NCBI GenBank assembly: GCA_017893485.1
Contig: CM030364.1
Coordinates: 247,083,818 to 247,147,817 of the forward strand
Source: Hemerocallis citrina
Lineage: Eukaryota; Streptophyta; Magnoliopsida; Asparagales; Asphodelaceae
Length of the DNA stretch: 64,000 bases
Direction of reading: 5' to 3'
The notes beneath the pieces were generated by a model. That model saw only the letters and a list, made by a program, of their open reading frames with translations, was not told where the DNA came from and ran no database searches. The stretch's first letter is position 1, and each line of letters starts with the position of its first letter. Shown piece after piece: positions 1 to 11,225 of the stretch. Made by a program: the position numbers and the translations under genes.

Positions 1-1
1 C

Positions 2-987
2 ATGGAATTTGATGCCATTATGAGCAAGCGTTCTTCATTGAGTGCTAGGCGGGTCGATGAAAAGAAGAGGAAGCGAACTTTCATTCGACTGCCGCCGTCT
101 AAGGCCACTAGAAGCGAGAGTTTTGCCACACCCATTGTGGACTTAGAGTCCGCGGCTGCAGCGCCTACTGCTCCTTCGGCTAATGGTCTCCCCCTCTCCG
201 CGACGCTTGCACACGAGGCTCCTCCTCTCACAGCGGTTGCTGAGTCGATTTTGACCGACGAGCTGAAGAGGATTTTCATCCCCGACTGGCAATTTGGAGG
301 CACAACGACTTCTTAGGGGATTCGACGAGCTGTATGGACGTTGTTCGTCATTTGGCCACCCCCAAAGACAAGGCTGCCATGGAGCATGGGACTGTGGGCA
401 ACTCTGCTTTGGAGATCGCCGCATAGATGACGGTAACTGAATTCTTGTTTTTCTTTTGCAAGATTGTCGACTCTTATTCTCACCCTTGAATCCTTTCTTG
501 CAGGCGGTCTGCCACTTCAGCCACCTACTGAGGCAAATGGCGGAGCAAGAGAAGGAATTGAAGGCAGCCCTCGACAGGGAGAAGGCCGAGCGGCTGCGGT
601 CGAAGAAAGAGTCCGAAGCAGCTGCTTTGCTGGCCGAATCTCAGGCCGCTCAGATAACCCTGTTAGAGGCGGCATTAGCGAAGGCGAAGGAGAGTGCTGC
701 TTTGGAGAAGGCTGAGGCCGCTAGGGAGAGGGCAGCTGAGATGGAGAAGGTGGCCCTAGAGCGAGGCAAGGCTGTGCGCAACGCTGTTTGAAAGGCAAAG
801 GCAGCCGCGGAAAAGAAGGCCATTGGCTTTCTGGAGAACAACATGCAGAAGGCCTACGACACGGCCTTGAAAGACGTCAGCGAACGAGTTCCAGGGTTTG
901 ATCGCACGGGCTACTACCTGTTTCCCGATGAGGCGAGAAGAAACACTAAGGCAGATCTTGAGGAGGGGGAAGAGGTTGATGAGTAGG
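2..987 (+). pseudogene. Antisense accessory ORF (aORF-like, coiled coil) of the Tat element
   Basis: This coding stretch runs opposite to the gag-pol of the surrounding element. The first exon (to about 432) is Ser/Arg/Lys-rich and then acidic-hydrophobic, with a +1/-1 shift near 314. A GT at 433 and a pyrimidine-rich acceptor ending at 503 look like a 71-bp intron. The downstream exon (504-987) begins with a hydrophobic segment and becomes a long Ala/Glu/Lys coiled coil with a KAAL/DREKAER start near 570. It has an in-frame TGA at 789-791 and ends at the TAG at 985-987 after an acidic tail. Tat-lineage elements are known to carry such antisense ORFs between pol and the 3' LTR, often annotated as 'putative gypsy-type transposon' proteins of unknown function. 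The true start is probably to the left of the window. The intron is inferred from splice signals only. Confidence 0.6.
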
Positions 988-1396
988 GGGCGACGAAGAG
1001 GGGCTCGTTATGGGGGACCCTGCAATGGCTTTTGTGAGCTTGCTAGAGGAAGCTGAGGGGGAGTGGTCGCGAGCTTGGACCCACTGAGGTGGACCCCTGA
1101 TTCCCTTAATAGCTTTTATTTTGTTTCTAGTAGCTTTTCTTTTATTTCTAGTAGTAGGTTTGATTGTAGTGATGCCTAATAGTGAACTGGCCACCACTAT
1201 TTTATCTCTACTAAGTAATGAAAGTTGCTTTGATGTTTCAACATATGTGTCCCTAACTTAGCGTAAAACTATCTTGTAGCTTTAGGTATAGTCTGCTTCT
1301 AAGAGATTTATATCTCTTTTGTTTCCCTCCAGGATAGCAAGGCATCCCGTATCCGCTCCGAGCAAGGCATCTATAAGTTGGGATTCATTCAAATCG

Positions 1397-1800
1397 GGAG
1401 AGGCTTTATAAGGCTGAGTTGGAGTTGAACCATCTGAAGCTGATCTTGGCCCACCGTGATAAAGAGATGAAGCGGTTAGAAGAGAGAATCGATGAAGCAG
1501 CACCAGAAGGTGAGGAGGCATGCCCGTCGATGGTGGTAAACCAAGGTTTAAGGCTCAAATTCCTTTAGCACTCCCTGTTTGACGCGAAGTCTGCGAGGGA
1601 AAAACTCAAGAACGTGGTTCTTGAGAAAAGCAGTGAGGCGGCTCATCTACGGAGAATAATTTATGATGCCTCGCACAGAGCCAGTTCAGCTCGACTGCCT
1701 CGGTTGAAGATAAGAGTCACCGATGATGCGCTTAAGGAGTGATTCGTAGAGCTGGAGGCGGAGAACGCTCGTTTGCGACGGTTGTCCGAAGGAAGCAATG
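1397..1800 (+). pseudogene. Second antisense coiled-coil ORF remnant
   Basis: One plus-strand frame reads as Glu/Leu/Lys/Arg-rich heptad sequence (KAELELNHLKL near 1410, then EKLKNVVLEKS near 1600 and ELEAENARLRRL near 1750). It is broken by a TAG near 1567 and a TGA near 1740. The composition resembles the coiled coil at 504-987, so it may be a later exon or a duplicated part of the same antisense gene. The intervening 988-1390 is AT-rich with no ORF of note and could be an intron or UTR. I do not recognise a family beyond the coiled coil. Confidence 0.4.
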
Positions 1801-2224
1801 TTAGGAGCACCTCCTGCCCTCGGGATAAGTATGCTCAGGGAAAGTCATTCCATAAGCTAGCACTTTGCTCGCCCCCTATACCGAGACGTCCCGGGGATGC
1901 ACAAAGTGGCATGGCCGGTTCGTCGAGCGGAGCATCCGTTGGGGCCACAGTTAGAGTGGGTGCCGACGATGCCACTCGACTCGTTGGCCTGGGGACGTCT
2001 GCAGAGAGGGGTCGCTAGCAGCATGGTGCTCGCCGTCCCCTAGGAGGGGTTAGGGTGGCCTCTTGATGCCTTGTAGTCTTGTAGTCTCTTGTTGTGGATT
2101 TTGGTCTAGTGTGAGATTTGTATCTAGAATAAGACTTGTATCTTTTAACTTTGATGAAATAAAGTAAAGTAATTTTTGACTCTCTCTTGCACTTGGGCAC
2201 GAATTTTGAGAGAGTTCTCATTCT

Positions 2225-2510
2225 TTGCGGCGGACGTGGTGAACAATAGGCGAGCGACACGTGGCTCTTAAGTCGTTGACTTGTCAACAGTGTTTTGCCC
2301 ATTTTACGTTCGGAATCGCGTCTATTCGACGACCAGCGGCGAACGTGTCGAACGAGGCGTCGAACATGACGAACGACTAGAGAACAACACGTGGCACTAG
2401 CGGCATTGACTGGTCAACGCACTTTGCCCATTTTTCGTTCGGAAACACATCTGTTCGGCGCTTGCTAGCGAACATGGCAAACGCGGTGAACGACGGGCAT
2501 TATCTGGTGA
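2225..2510 (-). repeat. Tandem duplication, ~127-bp unit, two copies
   Basis: The block with ACACGTGGC, TTGACT..GTCAAC and TTTTGCCCATTTT..CGTTCGGAA near 2255-2320 is repeated near 2385-2450. It lies in the non-coding part of the Tat element between the antisense ORFs and the 114-bp array. Both copies are rich in CGAAC/GTTCG words. The rest of 2019-2224 shows nothing further. Confidence 0.6.
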
Positions 2511-2624
2511 ACGGTTGAGTTGAGCTTTGTATGACTCTTGGGAAGACCCATTCTTGGAGGTGGGTTTGAGGAGAAAATCTAAGGGACAGTTGTGCTCCGA
2601 ACTTACTGTTAAAGCTAGTTTGAA

Positions 2625-2960
2625 CAGTTGTGGGAGAAATTTTGAATGGCGAAACGCATCATACTCGCTTATAAGCGAGTAGTTAAAGCGGAAACGGACC
2701 AAGTGTTGACTCTGAACCATCGTTTAGAGAATATCAATGGCTATTGGAGCAATTCCGAATGGTGATCCACTTCATACTCGCTTAAGAGTAAGTAGTTGAA
2801 GTGGAATCGAACCAAGTGTTGGACTCCGAGTGTGTCGTTCAAAGAATATCAACAGCTGTGGGAGCAATTCCGAATGGTGAACCACTTCGTACTTGCTTAA
2901 AAGCAAGTAGTTGAAGCAGAATCGAACCAAGTGTTAGACTCCGAGCGTGTCGTTTAATAT
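2625..2960 (-). repeat. ~114-bp tandem array (about 3 copies) downstream of pol
   Basis: Units start at the GGGAG..AATT..GAATGG motif near 2633, 2746 and 2861, giving periods of about 113-115 bp. Each contains a small hairpin around CTCGCTTATAAGCGAG or CTTGCTTAAAAGCAAG and ends in ACCAAGTGTTGGACTC-like sequence. On the element's sense strand (minus) the unit matches the 114-bp units at 48921-49370 in the gag-only element, in the same orientation relative to gag. Confidence 0.8.
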
Positions 2961-3019
2961 ATATTTTTTGTAAGCGCCAAAGTAGTATAATTAGAATGCT
3001 TAGAGAACTTGAAGAAATC

Positions 3020-4920
3020 GATTGCTTTTATTGAAAACAATTAGGCGGCCGCTTCTAAGTTGCGAGCCGCCCTTACACTTTGATAAGGAAAAAAAAACTT
3101 TGACATATTTTATGGAGCACTCTTGGGGAAGTTGCTTGGAGCGGTGTTTAGACACCTTCTTGGTACTTCATCAATTGCTCCGCATTCCATATCCTCGGTA
3201 TTCTCCTACCCCCGGGGCCTTCGAGTTGATATGCGCCTGGAAAAATAACTCTGGAGACCCTATACGGACCTTCCCAATTGGGTGCTAGCTTGCCTTTTTG
3301 CTTGGAATGGAGATCGACAGCTTCTGAAGTACTAGGTCACCCTCTTTAAGATTGGTTGGCCGGACCTTCTTGTTGTAGGACTGGGTGATCCTACGTCGGT
3401 ACGTCTCCTGTTGGATGGAAGCTCTTTCACGGATCTCGTCGATGAGGTCCAGACTGTTGCGAAGCTAGTTCGCATTCTGTTCTTCACTATAGGTTATCAG
3501 TCAGGGTGAAGGCAGGCCCACTTCTAAAGGGATGATGGCTTCGAAACCGTATGTGAGATTAAAGGGGGAATCCCCTGTCGGAGTAATCTTGGTGGTGCGA
3601 TAGTTCCAAAGCACATTGGAAAGTTGTTCGACCCACAACCCCTTGGTAGATTTATCAAGCCTCATCTTTAGGCCGAAGAATATTTGTCAATTAGCATTCT
3701 TCGCTTGGCCGTTGGATTAAGGATGGGATATCGAGGAGAACCGCTGCTAGATGCGGAGGTCGGCGCAGAAGTTGCGAAAGGTTGCTCCTGCGAATTGAGT
3801 CCCGTTGTTGGTTACGAGGATACGGGGTACACTGAACCGACAAACAATGTTCTTCCAAAAGATCTTCTGGACCTTGTGCTCGGTAATCGTTGAAGGGGTT
3901 CGGCCTCGATCCACTTGGAAAAGTAGTCTATCGCCACGACCAGGAACTTCAGCTGGCCCGGCGCTGGAGGGAACGGTCCGAGCAAGTCCATCCCCTACAT
4001 TGCCAAAGGGACTGGACTTGCCAAGGAGGAGAGCTGGGCTTGTGGTAGGCGACGGATTGGAGAGAATCTCTGGCAGGAATCGCACTGGCGAGCATACTCT
4101 TCGGAGTCACTAAGTAGTGTGGGCCAGAAGTAGCCGTAATTTTGGAGTTTACGGACGAGGGATCTCGCTCCCAAGTGCGCGCCACACATACCGTCCTGGG
4201 CCTCTTTCAGGGCATAGAGCACTTCCTCGGGGGAGAGACACCTCAGGTAGGGTCGGCTGTCGATCTGAGTGTAGGAGCGTTTGTACATGACTCTATTAAG
4301 AAGTGTGTACCGCTCGACTCTGGTCCTGATCCTTCTCGCCTCTTTTGGATCTTTTGGAAGAACTCCATCTCTAAGGTACTCAAGTAAGGGCTTCATCCAA
4401 TTCTCCCCAAGTGTGAGGGGCATAGTATCCATTGGCTCTCGGCTATCTTGCTCAATACTCGGTCTCAGGAGTACCTCTATCAGTACGGTTTGCTTCAAAC
4501 CCTGGAGGGAGGAGGAGGCGAGCCTTGAGAGGGCGTCCGCCTGTGCATTTTCCTCTTGGGGAATCCGCTGGAGTCGAGCATCTTCAAATAAGGCCAGTAG
4601 TCCCTTTACCTTCACCAAGTACTTGGCCATGCGCTCATTCCTTGCTTCGTACTCCCCGGACACTTGATTCACGACCAGCTGTGAATCACTGAAGACCTGG
4701 ACACGCTTGGCCCCTGTTTTGCGGGCCATACAGAGCCCCGCTATGAGGGCCTCATATTCGGCCTCGTTGTTCGATGTTCAGAAGTTTAAGCGGAAGGAGT
4801 ATTGTAGAACAAAAGTGTCTGGACCGGTCAAGATGATGCCGGCCCCACTTCCGTCGGCACACGAGGACCTGTCAACATAGACAGTCCAGACCAGGAGTTC
4901 GGTAGCCGACTAGCAGGGGT
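3020..4920 (-). pseudogene. Tat element second RNase H and integrase (pol 3' part)
   Basis: Reading leftward, 4920-4560 encodes an RNase H-like domain ([31 protein letters not shown]), the additional 'archaeal-type' RNase H that marks Tat-lineage gypsy elements. The integrase follows. Its zinc-binding segment near 4240-4100 keeps CDSCQ, but the first histidine position reads AQDG, so one metal ligand seems lost. The catalytic core at about 4010-3740 needs a frameshift and reads VTNNGTQF where an aspartate is expected. The C-terminal domain decays towards 3020 (NLKEGDLVLQ near 3330). Stops and frameshifts make it non-functional. The neighbouring RT lies immediately upstream on the same strand. 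Confidence 0.85.
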
Positions 4921-6377
4921 CGGGAATGGTGCTCTCCACAATGAATTCTGCTAGAGCTTGGGCCTTGATAGCGATTCTGGGTTGGTAGCTGATGTCATGC
5001 TGGCTCAACTCTATGGACCATTTTATCAAGCGTCCCGATATCTCGGGTTTATGGAGAACTTGCTTCAGCGGCTGGTCGGTATGAACGACCACCGAATGAG
5101 ACTGAAAGTATGGGTGGAGCTTTCGGGCCGCCATAACCAAGGCAAAAACCATCTTCTCTAGCTTCGGGTAACGGAGTTCAGCATCCCGGAGGACCTTACT
5201 CACGTAGTAGATGGGCCTCTGCATCTTGTCTTCTTCTCTTACCAAGACAGCGACTGCTCCGAAGCGGTGAGGTATAGGTAGAGGACCTCCCCGGGCCTTG
5301 GCTTACTCAGGAATGGGGGGTTGGCTAAGTATGCCTTGAGCTAGTCGATGGACTCTTGTTGCTGTTGCCCCCATTCAAAGCCTTTAGTCCCCCTGAGGGC
5401 CTTGAAGAACGGGAGGCACTTCTCCCCGGAGGAGAGGAAGCGCCCAATTGCCGCAAGGCACCCGGTGAGTTTCTGTACATCTTTAACATTGGAGGGGGAG
5501 CCATTTTGAGTATGGCCTAGATCTTTTCGGGGTTGGCCTCTATGCCCCTGTGGCTGACCATGAACGCTAAGAACTTGTCGGATGAGACTCCGAACGCGCA
5601 CTTGCTCGGATTCAGCCTCATGTTGTGCCTCCTCAACACCCCGAAGGCTTCCTGGAGGTCGAGGACATGCTCATGCCCTCGGATGCTCTTGACCAACATG
5701 TCGTCCACATAGACTTCCATGTTTCGGCCAATCTAGTCTCGGAAGACCCTGTTTACTAGGCACTGGTATGTAGCTCCCGCATTCTTCAAACTGAACGGCA
5801 TGACCCGGTAGCAAGATAGGCCTTGATCAGTCACAAATTAGGTCTTTGGGATGTCCGGGGGGAACATCCGGATCTGGTTGTACCCTGAGAAGGCATCCAT
5901 GAAGCTGAGGAGCTCATGGCCGGAGGTCGCATCGATTAGAACATCGATGCTCGGAAGGGGGAATGGATCTTTTGGGCTCGCCTTGTTAAAGTCGGTGAAA
6001 TCGATGCATATCCTCTAGCTCCCGTTGGCTTTCTTAATCATCACCACATTGGATAGCCATTCGGGGTAGTTCACCTCCTGGATAAATCAGGCGTTCAGGA
6101 GCTTCTCGACCTCTTCTTTGATCTCTTGTTAACGCTTGGAAGCGAACTTGCGTCGCTTCTGCTGGACGGGCTTGACTCCCGGGGCAACGCTGAGGTGGTG
6201 CATCAAGAGCTCCATTGAGATCCCAGGCATATCCGCCGCGGTCCAGGCAAAGAGATCGCGGTTCTCCCTTATGCATTGGGAGATGTATTTCTTGATGGAG
6301 AGGGAAAGAGCCTTGCTGATCTGGAAGGTCTTGGTGGCATCTTCGTCTGAGAAGGACACTTCCTCCAGCTCATCCAC
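4921..6377 (-). pseudogene. Tat element reverse transcriptase and RNase H
   Basis: From the right, 6377-6130 encodes the linker after protease (FAWTAADMPGI, a segment typical of gypsy pol before RT). RT motifs follow in broken frames: KKANG near 6030, MDAFSGYNQI near 5900, the catalytic YVDDMLVKS near 5700, and GIEANPEKI near 5540. The first RNase H region at 5245-4925 carries the ...KLEKMVFALVMAARKL and VVHTDQPL motifs. Several TAG stops and frameshifts interrupt it (for example near 5840, 5500 and 5340). The RT active-site YVDD is still readable although the gene as a whole is dead. Confidence 0.88.
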
Positions 6378-6404
6378 TGGCTCGGAGATAGTCTAGCTGC
6401 TTCC

Positions 6405-6881
6405 CTATGGGAGATCGAGGACTTCCAGGGAGAGGACTAGGCCTCTCATTGAGGTTATGTAGCACTTATGAGCTGCCTCCTGGCTTCCTCTCACTTCTCC
6501 CAGTCCTGCGGGGGTGGGGAACTTCATCTTCATGTAATAGGCCGAAGGGATAGCCTGGAGTGCGGCCAGACCTGGTCGACCCAGGATAAGATTATAGGCA
6601 GCTTTCACATCCACCACCATGATGTCCATCAGCTCCGTGCGGGTGATCGGGATTTTGCCAGCGGTCACATCGAGGGTTATAACTCCCTCGATCGTCACCA
6701 GCACCCCAGTGAATCCATGAAGAGTGTAGCCAGTGGGCTTGAACCGATCTCTCGACAGCTGGAGGCCCTTGAACGCCTCCAAGAAGCGGATGTTGACCGA
6801 ACTGCCGTTGTCCACCAGGATCTGGTGCACATCGAAGTTAGCCATTCGGAGGTTAATAACAAGGGCATCGTAGTGGGGCAT
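6405..6881 (-). pseudogene. Tat element aspartic protease segment
   Basis: This is an open stretch of 158 codons with the retropepsin-like motif ILVDNGSSVN near codon 22 and YNLILGRPGLAAL near codon 115, the usual flap/ILGRP pattern of Tat proteases. It lies between gag (right) and RT (left) in the expected order. It is open by itself but separated from gag and RT by stops, so it is a remnant of a once continuous polyprotein. Confidence 0.85.
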
Positions 6882-6949
6882 TCAGACGCCCTCCAAATCT
6901 CTATCAGAGAACGTAACAAGGACTCCAAGGCCCTTGGGGGTGGATGGCT

Positions 6950-8905
6950 CTGCACGGAGTTCACTTCCCTAACGAAGGCTTTTCGGGAGGAGTTGGAATC
7001 TCCCCCATTAAGCCTCCGTGTATCAGGTGCAAGATGGCCTCTGCTTTGACATTCGGGGTCTCTGCATGCTATTCTGTTCGCCTGTTAGCCCCCTGGGGGT
7101 GGAGACGAATCAACCCTATCCCTCCTTACGAACCTAGCGAGCTGCCCTTTCTGAATGAGGGCCTCGGTTTCATCCTTCAGGGCCCGACAGTCGTTTGTGT
7201 CGTACCCGTGGTCCCTGTAGAAGCAACACCACTTATCCTGGTTTCTCTTCTTCCCGAGGGTGTTCATCTTTGGAGGTGGTGGTAGAATACCCTCGTTCCC
7301 AATTTCCATCAAGATGGTGGAGACACTGGCATTGAGCAGAGTGAACTTTTCGAAGCGGGGGAGAGGGCGCTGTTGACCTCTGTTGTCTTTTTGGAGCTTC
7401 TTAGCTCCTTCTTCCTCAGCAGTCTTCCGTTTGTTCTCGGAAGATGACCCCTCTATAGTGGGGTGATTGAGAGCCTCTTCAGCTCGGATATACTTCTCAC
7501 TCCTGAGGAGGATCTCGGAGAAGTCCCGAGGAGGCTTCTTGGTCAGGGACGCCCTGAGGTCAGGGTTGATAACATTGGATTGGAAAGCAGCAGAAGCCAG
7601 TGACTGATCCAGGGAATCAATAGACCTGGCTTACGCGGTGAACCACTTGACGTAATCCCTCAGCCGTTCACCGTTATGTTGGCTGAGGAAGAGCAATGAG
7701 GTGCTCGTCTTCTCAGAGCGGCGACTGCTTATGAAATGTGTGAGGAAGAGGCCTTCAAACTAGTCTAAGGAGAAGATGGATGCCAGAACAAGTCTGGAAT
7801 ACTACTCCCGAGCGGACCCCTTAAGCGTGTTCGGGAAGGTATTGCACAGAAGGGCGTCATGCCGATCATCATTAAAGTTTTGAAACTCTCAATGTGATTA
7901 GCAGGGTCCGACTCCCCGGTGTAAGACTCAAAATGTGGAGGCTTGAAGCTCTCAGGAACGGGCACCTCCATGATAGTGGGGGAGAAAGGGGGCCTTGCTC
8001 GGGCGGAGGTTCCTCGCCCGTTGTTCTTCATCTTTGTCTAGCTGGCCCAGGCGCCTCTCCATCTCGTGGAGATAGCGGTAGACCGAGTCTTCTCTTTGGT
8101 CATGCCTAGCTGAGCCGCGAGACTCATCTTCATGTAGAAGATGGTTGGGGCTTGGGTGGCGGTAGCTTGGAGTAGGCCGTGGACTGGGGGTGCGACGGCG
8201 ATGGCTCGGAGCTGGCCGAGGACTGGAAGAGCGACGGCGATGGCTCAGAGTTGGCTGAGGACTTGGAAAGCGGTGGTGATGATCAGGAGATGGGCGGCGA
8301 TGGATGAGAGCTGGCCGAGGACTAGGAGCTCGTTGGCCGTTGTTGGGGGCGGCATTGAGCACCCGAAGGAATGCCTCCTGGAACTGTTGGAACTCTACCC
8401 TGGTAACAGGGGCCTCCTGCTCCCGATGAGCTCATAGGGCAGGATGGCCGACCGGGGAGCGACTTCTTCTCTGGCGATGCTGGGGCAACTCTCTCCGCCC
8501 CCTGGGAGAGGTGGACCCTCTGCGATCTGTTCTGCAGGGTGATCGGTCCCTCTGACGCTCCTGGCGATGGTCCCCATCACGGGTCCGCCTCTCATCCAAG
8601 CGGATTCAAATATCTAGATCGTTCTTCCGGTTGTTGAGAACATCCGGCAGATCTCTCGGAGTTGGAGGGCTATAGGAGGCCATGGAGTTCGTGGAAGGGT
8701 TGTGCACGGAGAAGTGGACCTGGTGCGTGGGTTGCTTCTGATGGCTTCGTCAAGAGGGTTCCCCTACGACCACTTGGGGCCCTAGAGGCTGCTGAACGGA
8801 TTTTGGAATGGGTTGTTAGAGCTGCAGGGCCGGTTGGACGGGCGGAGGGAGAATAGAGATTGTTCGACGGTCAGAGGTCGCGGACTTTCCCTTCTTTGGA
8901 GGCAT
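6950..8905 (-). pseudogene. Tat element gag
   Basis: The likely start ATG is at 8905 (MPPKKGKSATSDRR), 52 bp inside the primer site. The N-terminal third is Arg/Ser/Pro-rich with RRPSP/HRRRSPSPRP repeats (8340-8150). The core retrotransposon gag domain begins near 7990 (ESYTGESDPANHIESFKTL) and continues to about 7480 through frameshifts. A histidine-rich knuckle (CCFYRDHGYDTNDCRALKDE) lies near 7230-7170. Frame breaks and TAG codons are frequent. The order and many words match the gag at 46326-48194 of the gag-only element, including the opening MPP(K/R)K, so the two belong to one family. Confidence 0.88.
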
Positions 8906-8955
8906 GGCGAGGAGTGGCTTTTGTTGAGGGAGGAGGGTCGGATAGCTATTCGAGG

Positions 8956-8973
8956 TTCCCACAGACGGCGCCA
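8956..8973 (-). other. Primer binding site of the Tat element
   Basis: On the minus strand the 18-mer TGGCGCCGTCTGTGGGAA starts 3 bp inside the 5' LTR. The identical 18-mer is at 34430-34447. Tat/Ogre elements are generally described as priming from tRNA-Arg; the tRNA assignment is from family knowledge, not shown here. Confidence 0.85.
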
Positions 8974-8976
8974 TTC

Positions 8977-9541
8977 TGTTACCGTTGAATTCGGTGTGGT
9001 GGCAATCAGATGAATTTGTGGATTCGCACGAACTCGAATGGTTCAAATCTGACCTCTTCGCAGCTCCTCGCAGCTGCACGGACCTGCACAAAGTACGAAA
9101 CACCAGGATGGATCCCGGCGATGCACCCTCTGACGCTCTTGTCAATACTCAAAAAAGAATATCAAAAGAAGCTTTAGGTAGGTAAAGAATGATCACCTTG
9201 TAACGGTAGGAGGTAGGGGGTATTTATAGTCGCCATAGGGACCTGCTTCAGGATAAGAACGAATCCCTACTCCCCGGCGTGAATGGATAGAAGTGGTTAA
9301 AACCTCCTCCCTTAGATAAGGACAAGCCAGGATTTCTTCATATCCTGCTAAACTGGTCCTTAACGGGTTGGAACCCGTACCCAGTCAAATGGATCTATTT
9401 ATGGGTTATCGGGCTTCGGAAGAGAAGCCCATTTTCCATTTCGGACCCGTCTGTAGGTGAAATTACCATTTTTCCCCTGTAAACTTTAAGATTCGTGCCC
9501 GATCTGAACGATCCCGATTTAATCCCATTTTAGCCATATCA
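8977..9541 (-). repeat. 5' LTR of the minus-strand Tat element (565 bp)
   Basis: The LTR reads TG...CA, from TGATATGGCT at 9541 on the minus strand to ACGGTAACA at 8977, next to the primer site. A TATA box (TATAAATA, 9228-9221 on the minus strand) lies where transcription should start. The first ~100 bp and the segment after the TATA box resemble the LTRs at 33809 and 53545. The partner 3' LTR is off the left edge. The flanking 5 bp (TCGGT, 9542-9546) should be half of the target duplication, but the other half is not in the window. Confidence 0.88.
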
Positions 9542-10756
9542 TCGGTGTTTTGGGCATTTGGGCCATCGATTGAAGGGTTTAAATAATGCAGGCCAGTTAT
9601 AAGCGTTGATAGCATATTTTTGTATGGAAAGTATAAAGGATTTCTATTAATAGTCGTTGCTCCTGATGCAAACAACCAGTTATTTCCTTTTGCTTTTGCA
9701 CTAGTCGATAGTGAAAGTATAGCTACATGGTCATAGTTTATGTCCTGTATTCAAAAATTTGTAACAGATCGGCAGGGAATGTGTATCATCTCTGATCATC
9801 ATCCGGGTATTTTATCTGTGATGAACGGTGCATGGAATGAGCCTTATGCATATCATAGGTTTTGTATGCGACACTTTGCTGCAATTTTTTTTTACCAAAT
9901 TTCATGATAAAGCTGTGAGAAAAAAACTGAAGGTGGTTGCATGTCAAAATCAACCAAAGAAGTTTGAGAAGAAATTTGCAAAAATAGAAAAGTTCAAACC
10001 CGAGGCTGTCATGTGGCTGAAGAAGAAACCATTTGAAAAATGGTCAATATGAGCATATGGAGGACGTCATTATGGAATGATGACTACAAATATATCCCAA
10101 GTATTCATTTCGGTTTTGAAAGGTGTTCGTAGTTTGCCAGTAACTGCAATTATCGAGATGATATTCTATCGCCTCAATCTATACTTCACCCAACGTCGTC
10201 AATTGGCTTCGAAGCTTCTAAGTGAGGGCAAAGAATTCACTCCCGCAGTACAAGAGATTCTTGCTGTGGAGCGTGAGAGGGCGAATATGCATGAGGTTAT
10301 AATGTCCAGTCATACACGGGTGTGTTCCAAATTAAAACGGGACTTAGAAAGGAACGTGTTCATCAAAAGGGTGGTAAATTGCATACGGTGGATTTGGAAT
10401 CGCACTTTTGTACGTGTCAAAAAATTCAGCTATACCATGTCCTACCCATGTCCACTGGTTTTGGTGGCGTGTGCATTTAGGGCTATTGACTATCGCCCTT
10501 TGTAGATCAATACTTTTCAGTGAAAAACTTAATTCTAACTTTGTCACCTGTCTTCTACCAAATGCCCAACGAAGCATATTGGCCAATCCAAACTGGTCCA
10601 AAACTGACCGCTGATCCAAGTCTTAGAAGATGTAGAAAAGGTCGTCCATGGACCAAACGTATTCGCAGCGATATGGATGTGGGAGATAATACGAGCTGTC
10701 CAGTTATAACTTGTTCAAAATGGGGTTTAAAAGGTCACAACAAGTATTGTTGCTGA
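9542..10756 (+). pseudogene. MULE (MuDR-like) transposase, 3' part
   Basis: The frame resumes directly after the Tat LTR with AFGPSIEGFK, then LYGKYKGFLL, DANNQLFPFAFALVDSE, CIISDHHPGIL, and GGRHYGMMTTNISQVFISVLKG, the run expected in plant MuDR transposases. A SWIM-like region (C..FQLYHVP-type, near 10420-10490, then CAFRAIDYRP) and a terminal CCHC-like knuckle (near 10695-10750, ending KGHNKYCC) follow. The N-terminal part is missing because the Tat element inserted there. Stops occur near 9593 (TAA) and 9735 (TAG), a frameshift lies in the T-run near 9885, and a TGA follows near 10050. The gene is dead. 10757-11035 holds no gene; it is AT-rich and presumably 3' flank. Confidence 0.92.
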
Positions 10757-11035
10757 GGAACGGACATAGGTTAGATAATTACTTGTTCAAAATTTTCTTG
10801 CATATGCACAATCTACTTTAAAATAACATATAATTTTTACCATATTTACAGGATCATCATCGCGGCAAGGAACAGGAAGGCTGAATATATCATCATCATT
10901 AGCATAGCAACCAGGATGATGACTTAACTCAACCTTTGCTTTTGTAATATTATTGGATCTAATTGTAATATATCATCATCATCTCGTGCTTCTTGAAGGT
11001 TGTAAGCTACCTAATATTTTCCTACTGTGTTCATG

Positions 11036-11225
11036 TTAGTGGTTGTTGTATAAATGTTGAACTTGTATTACTATTTCAAATCTTTTGTCGTTGAAGCCTT
11101 CAGGTTGAACTTGTATTACTATTTCTTGGTTTATGTGGTTGTTGTGTTCATGTTGAACTTGTAATACTATTTCTAATCTTTTGTGCTTGTTGTGTTCTTG
11201 TTGAACTTGTCTTACTATTTTGAAG
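11036..11225 (+). repeat. ~48-bp tandem repeat, four copies
   Basis: The phrase GTTGAACTTGT..TACTATTT occurs near 11057, 11103, 11152 and 11202 with 46-50-bp spacing and GTGGTTGTTGTGTTCATG-like spacers. It lies between the MULE transposase and the palindrome. Confidence 0.7.
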
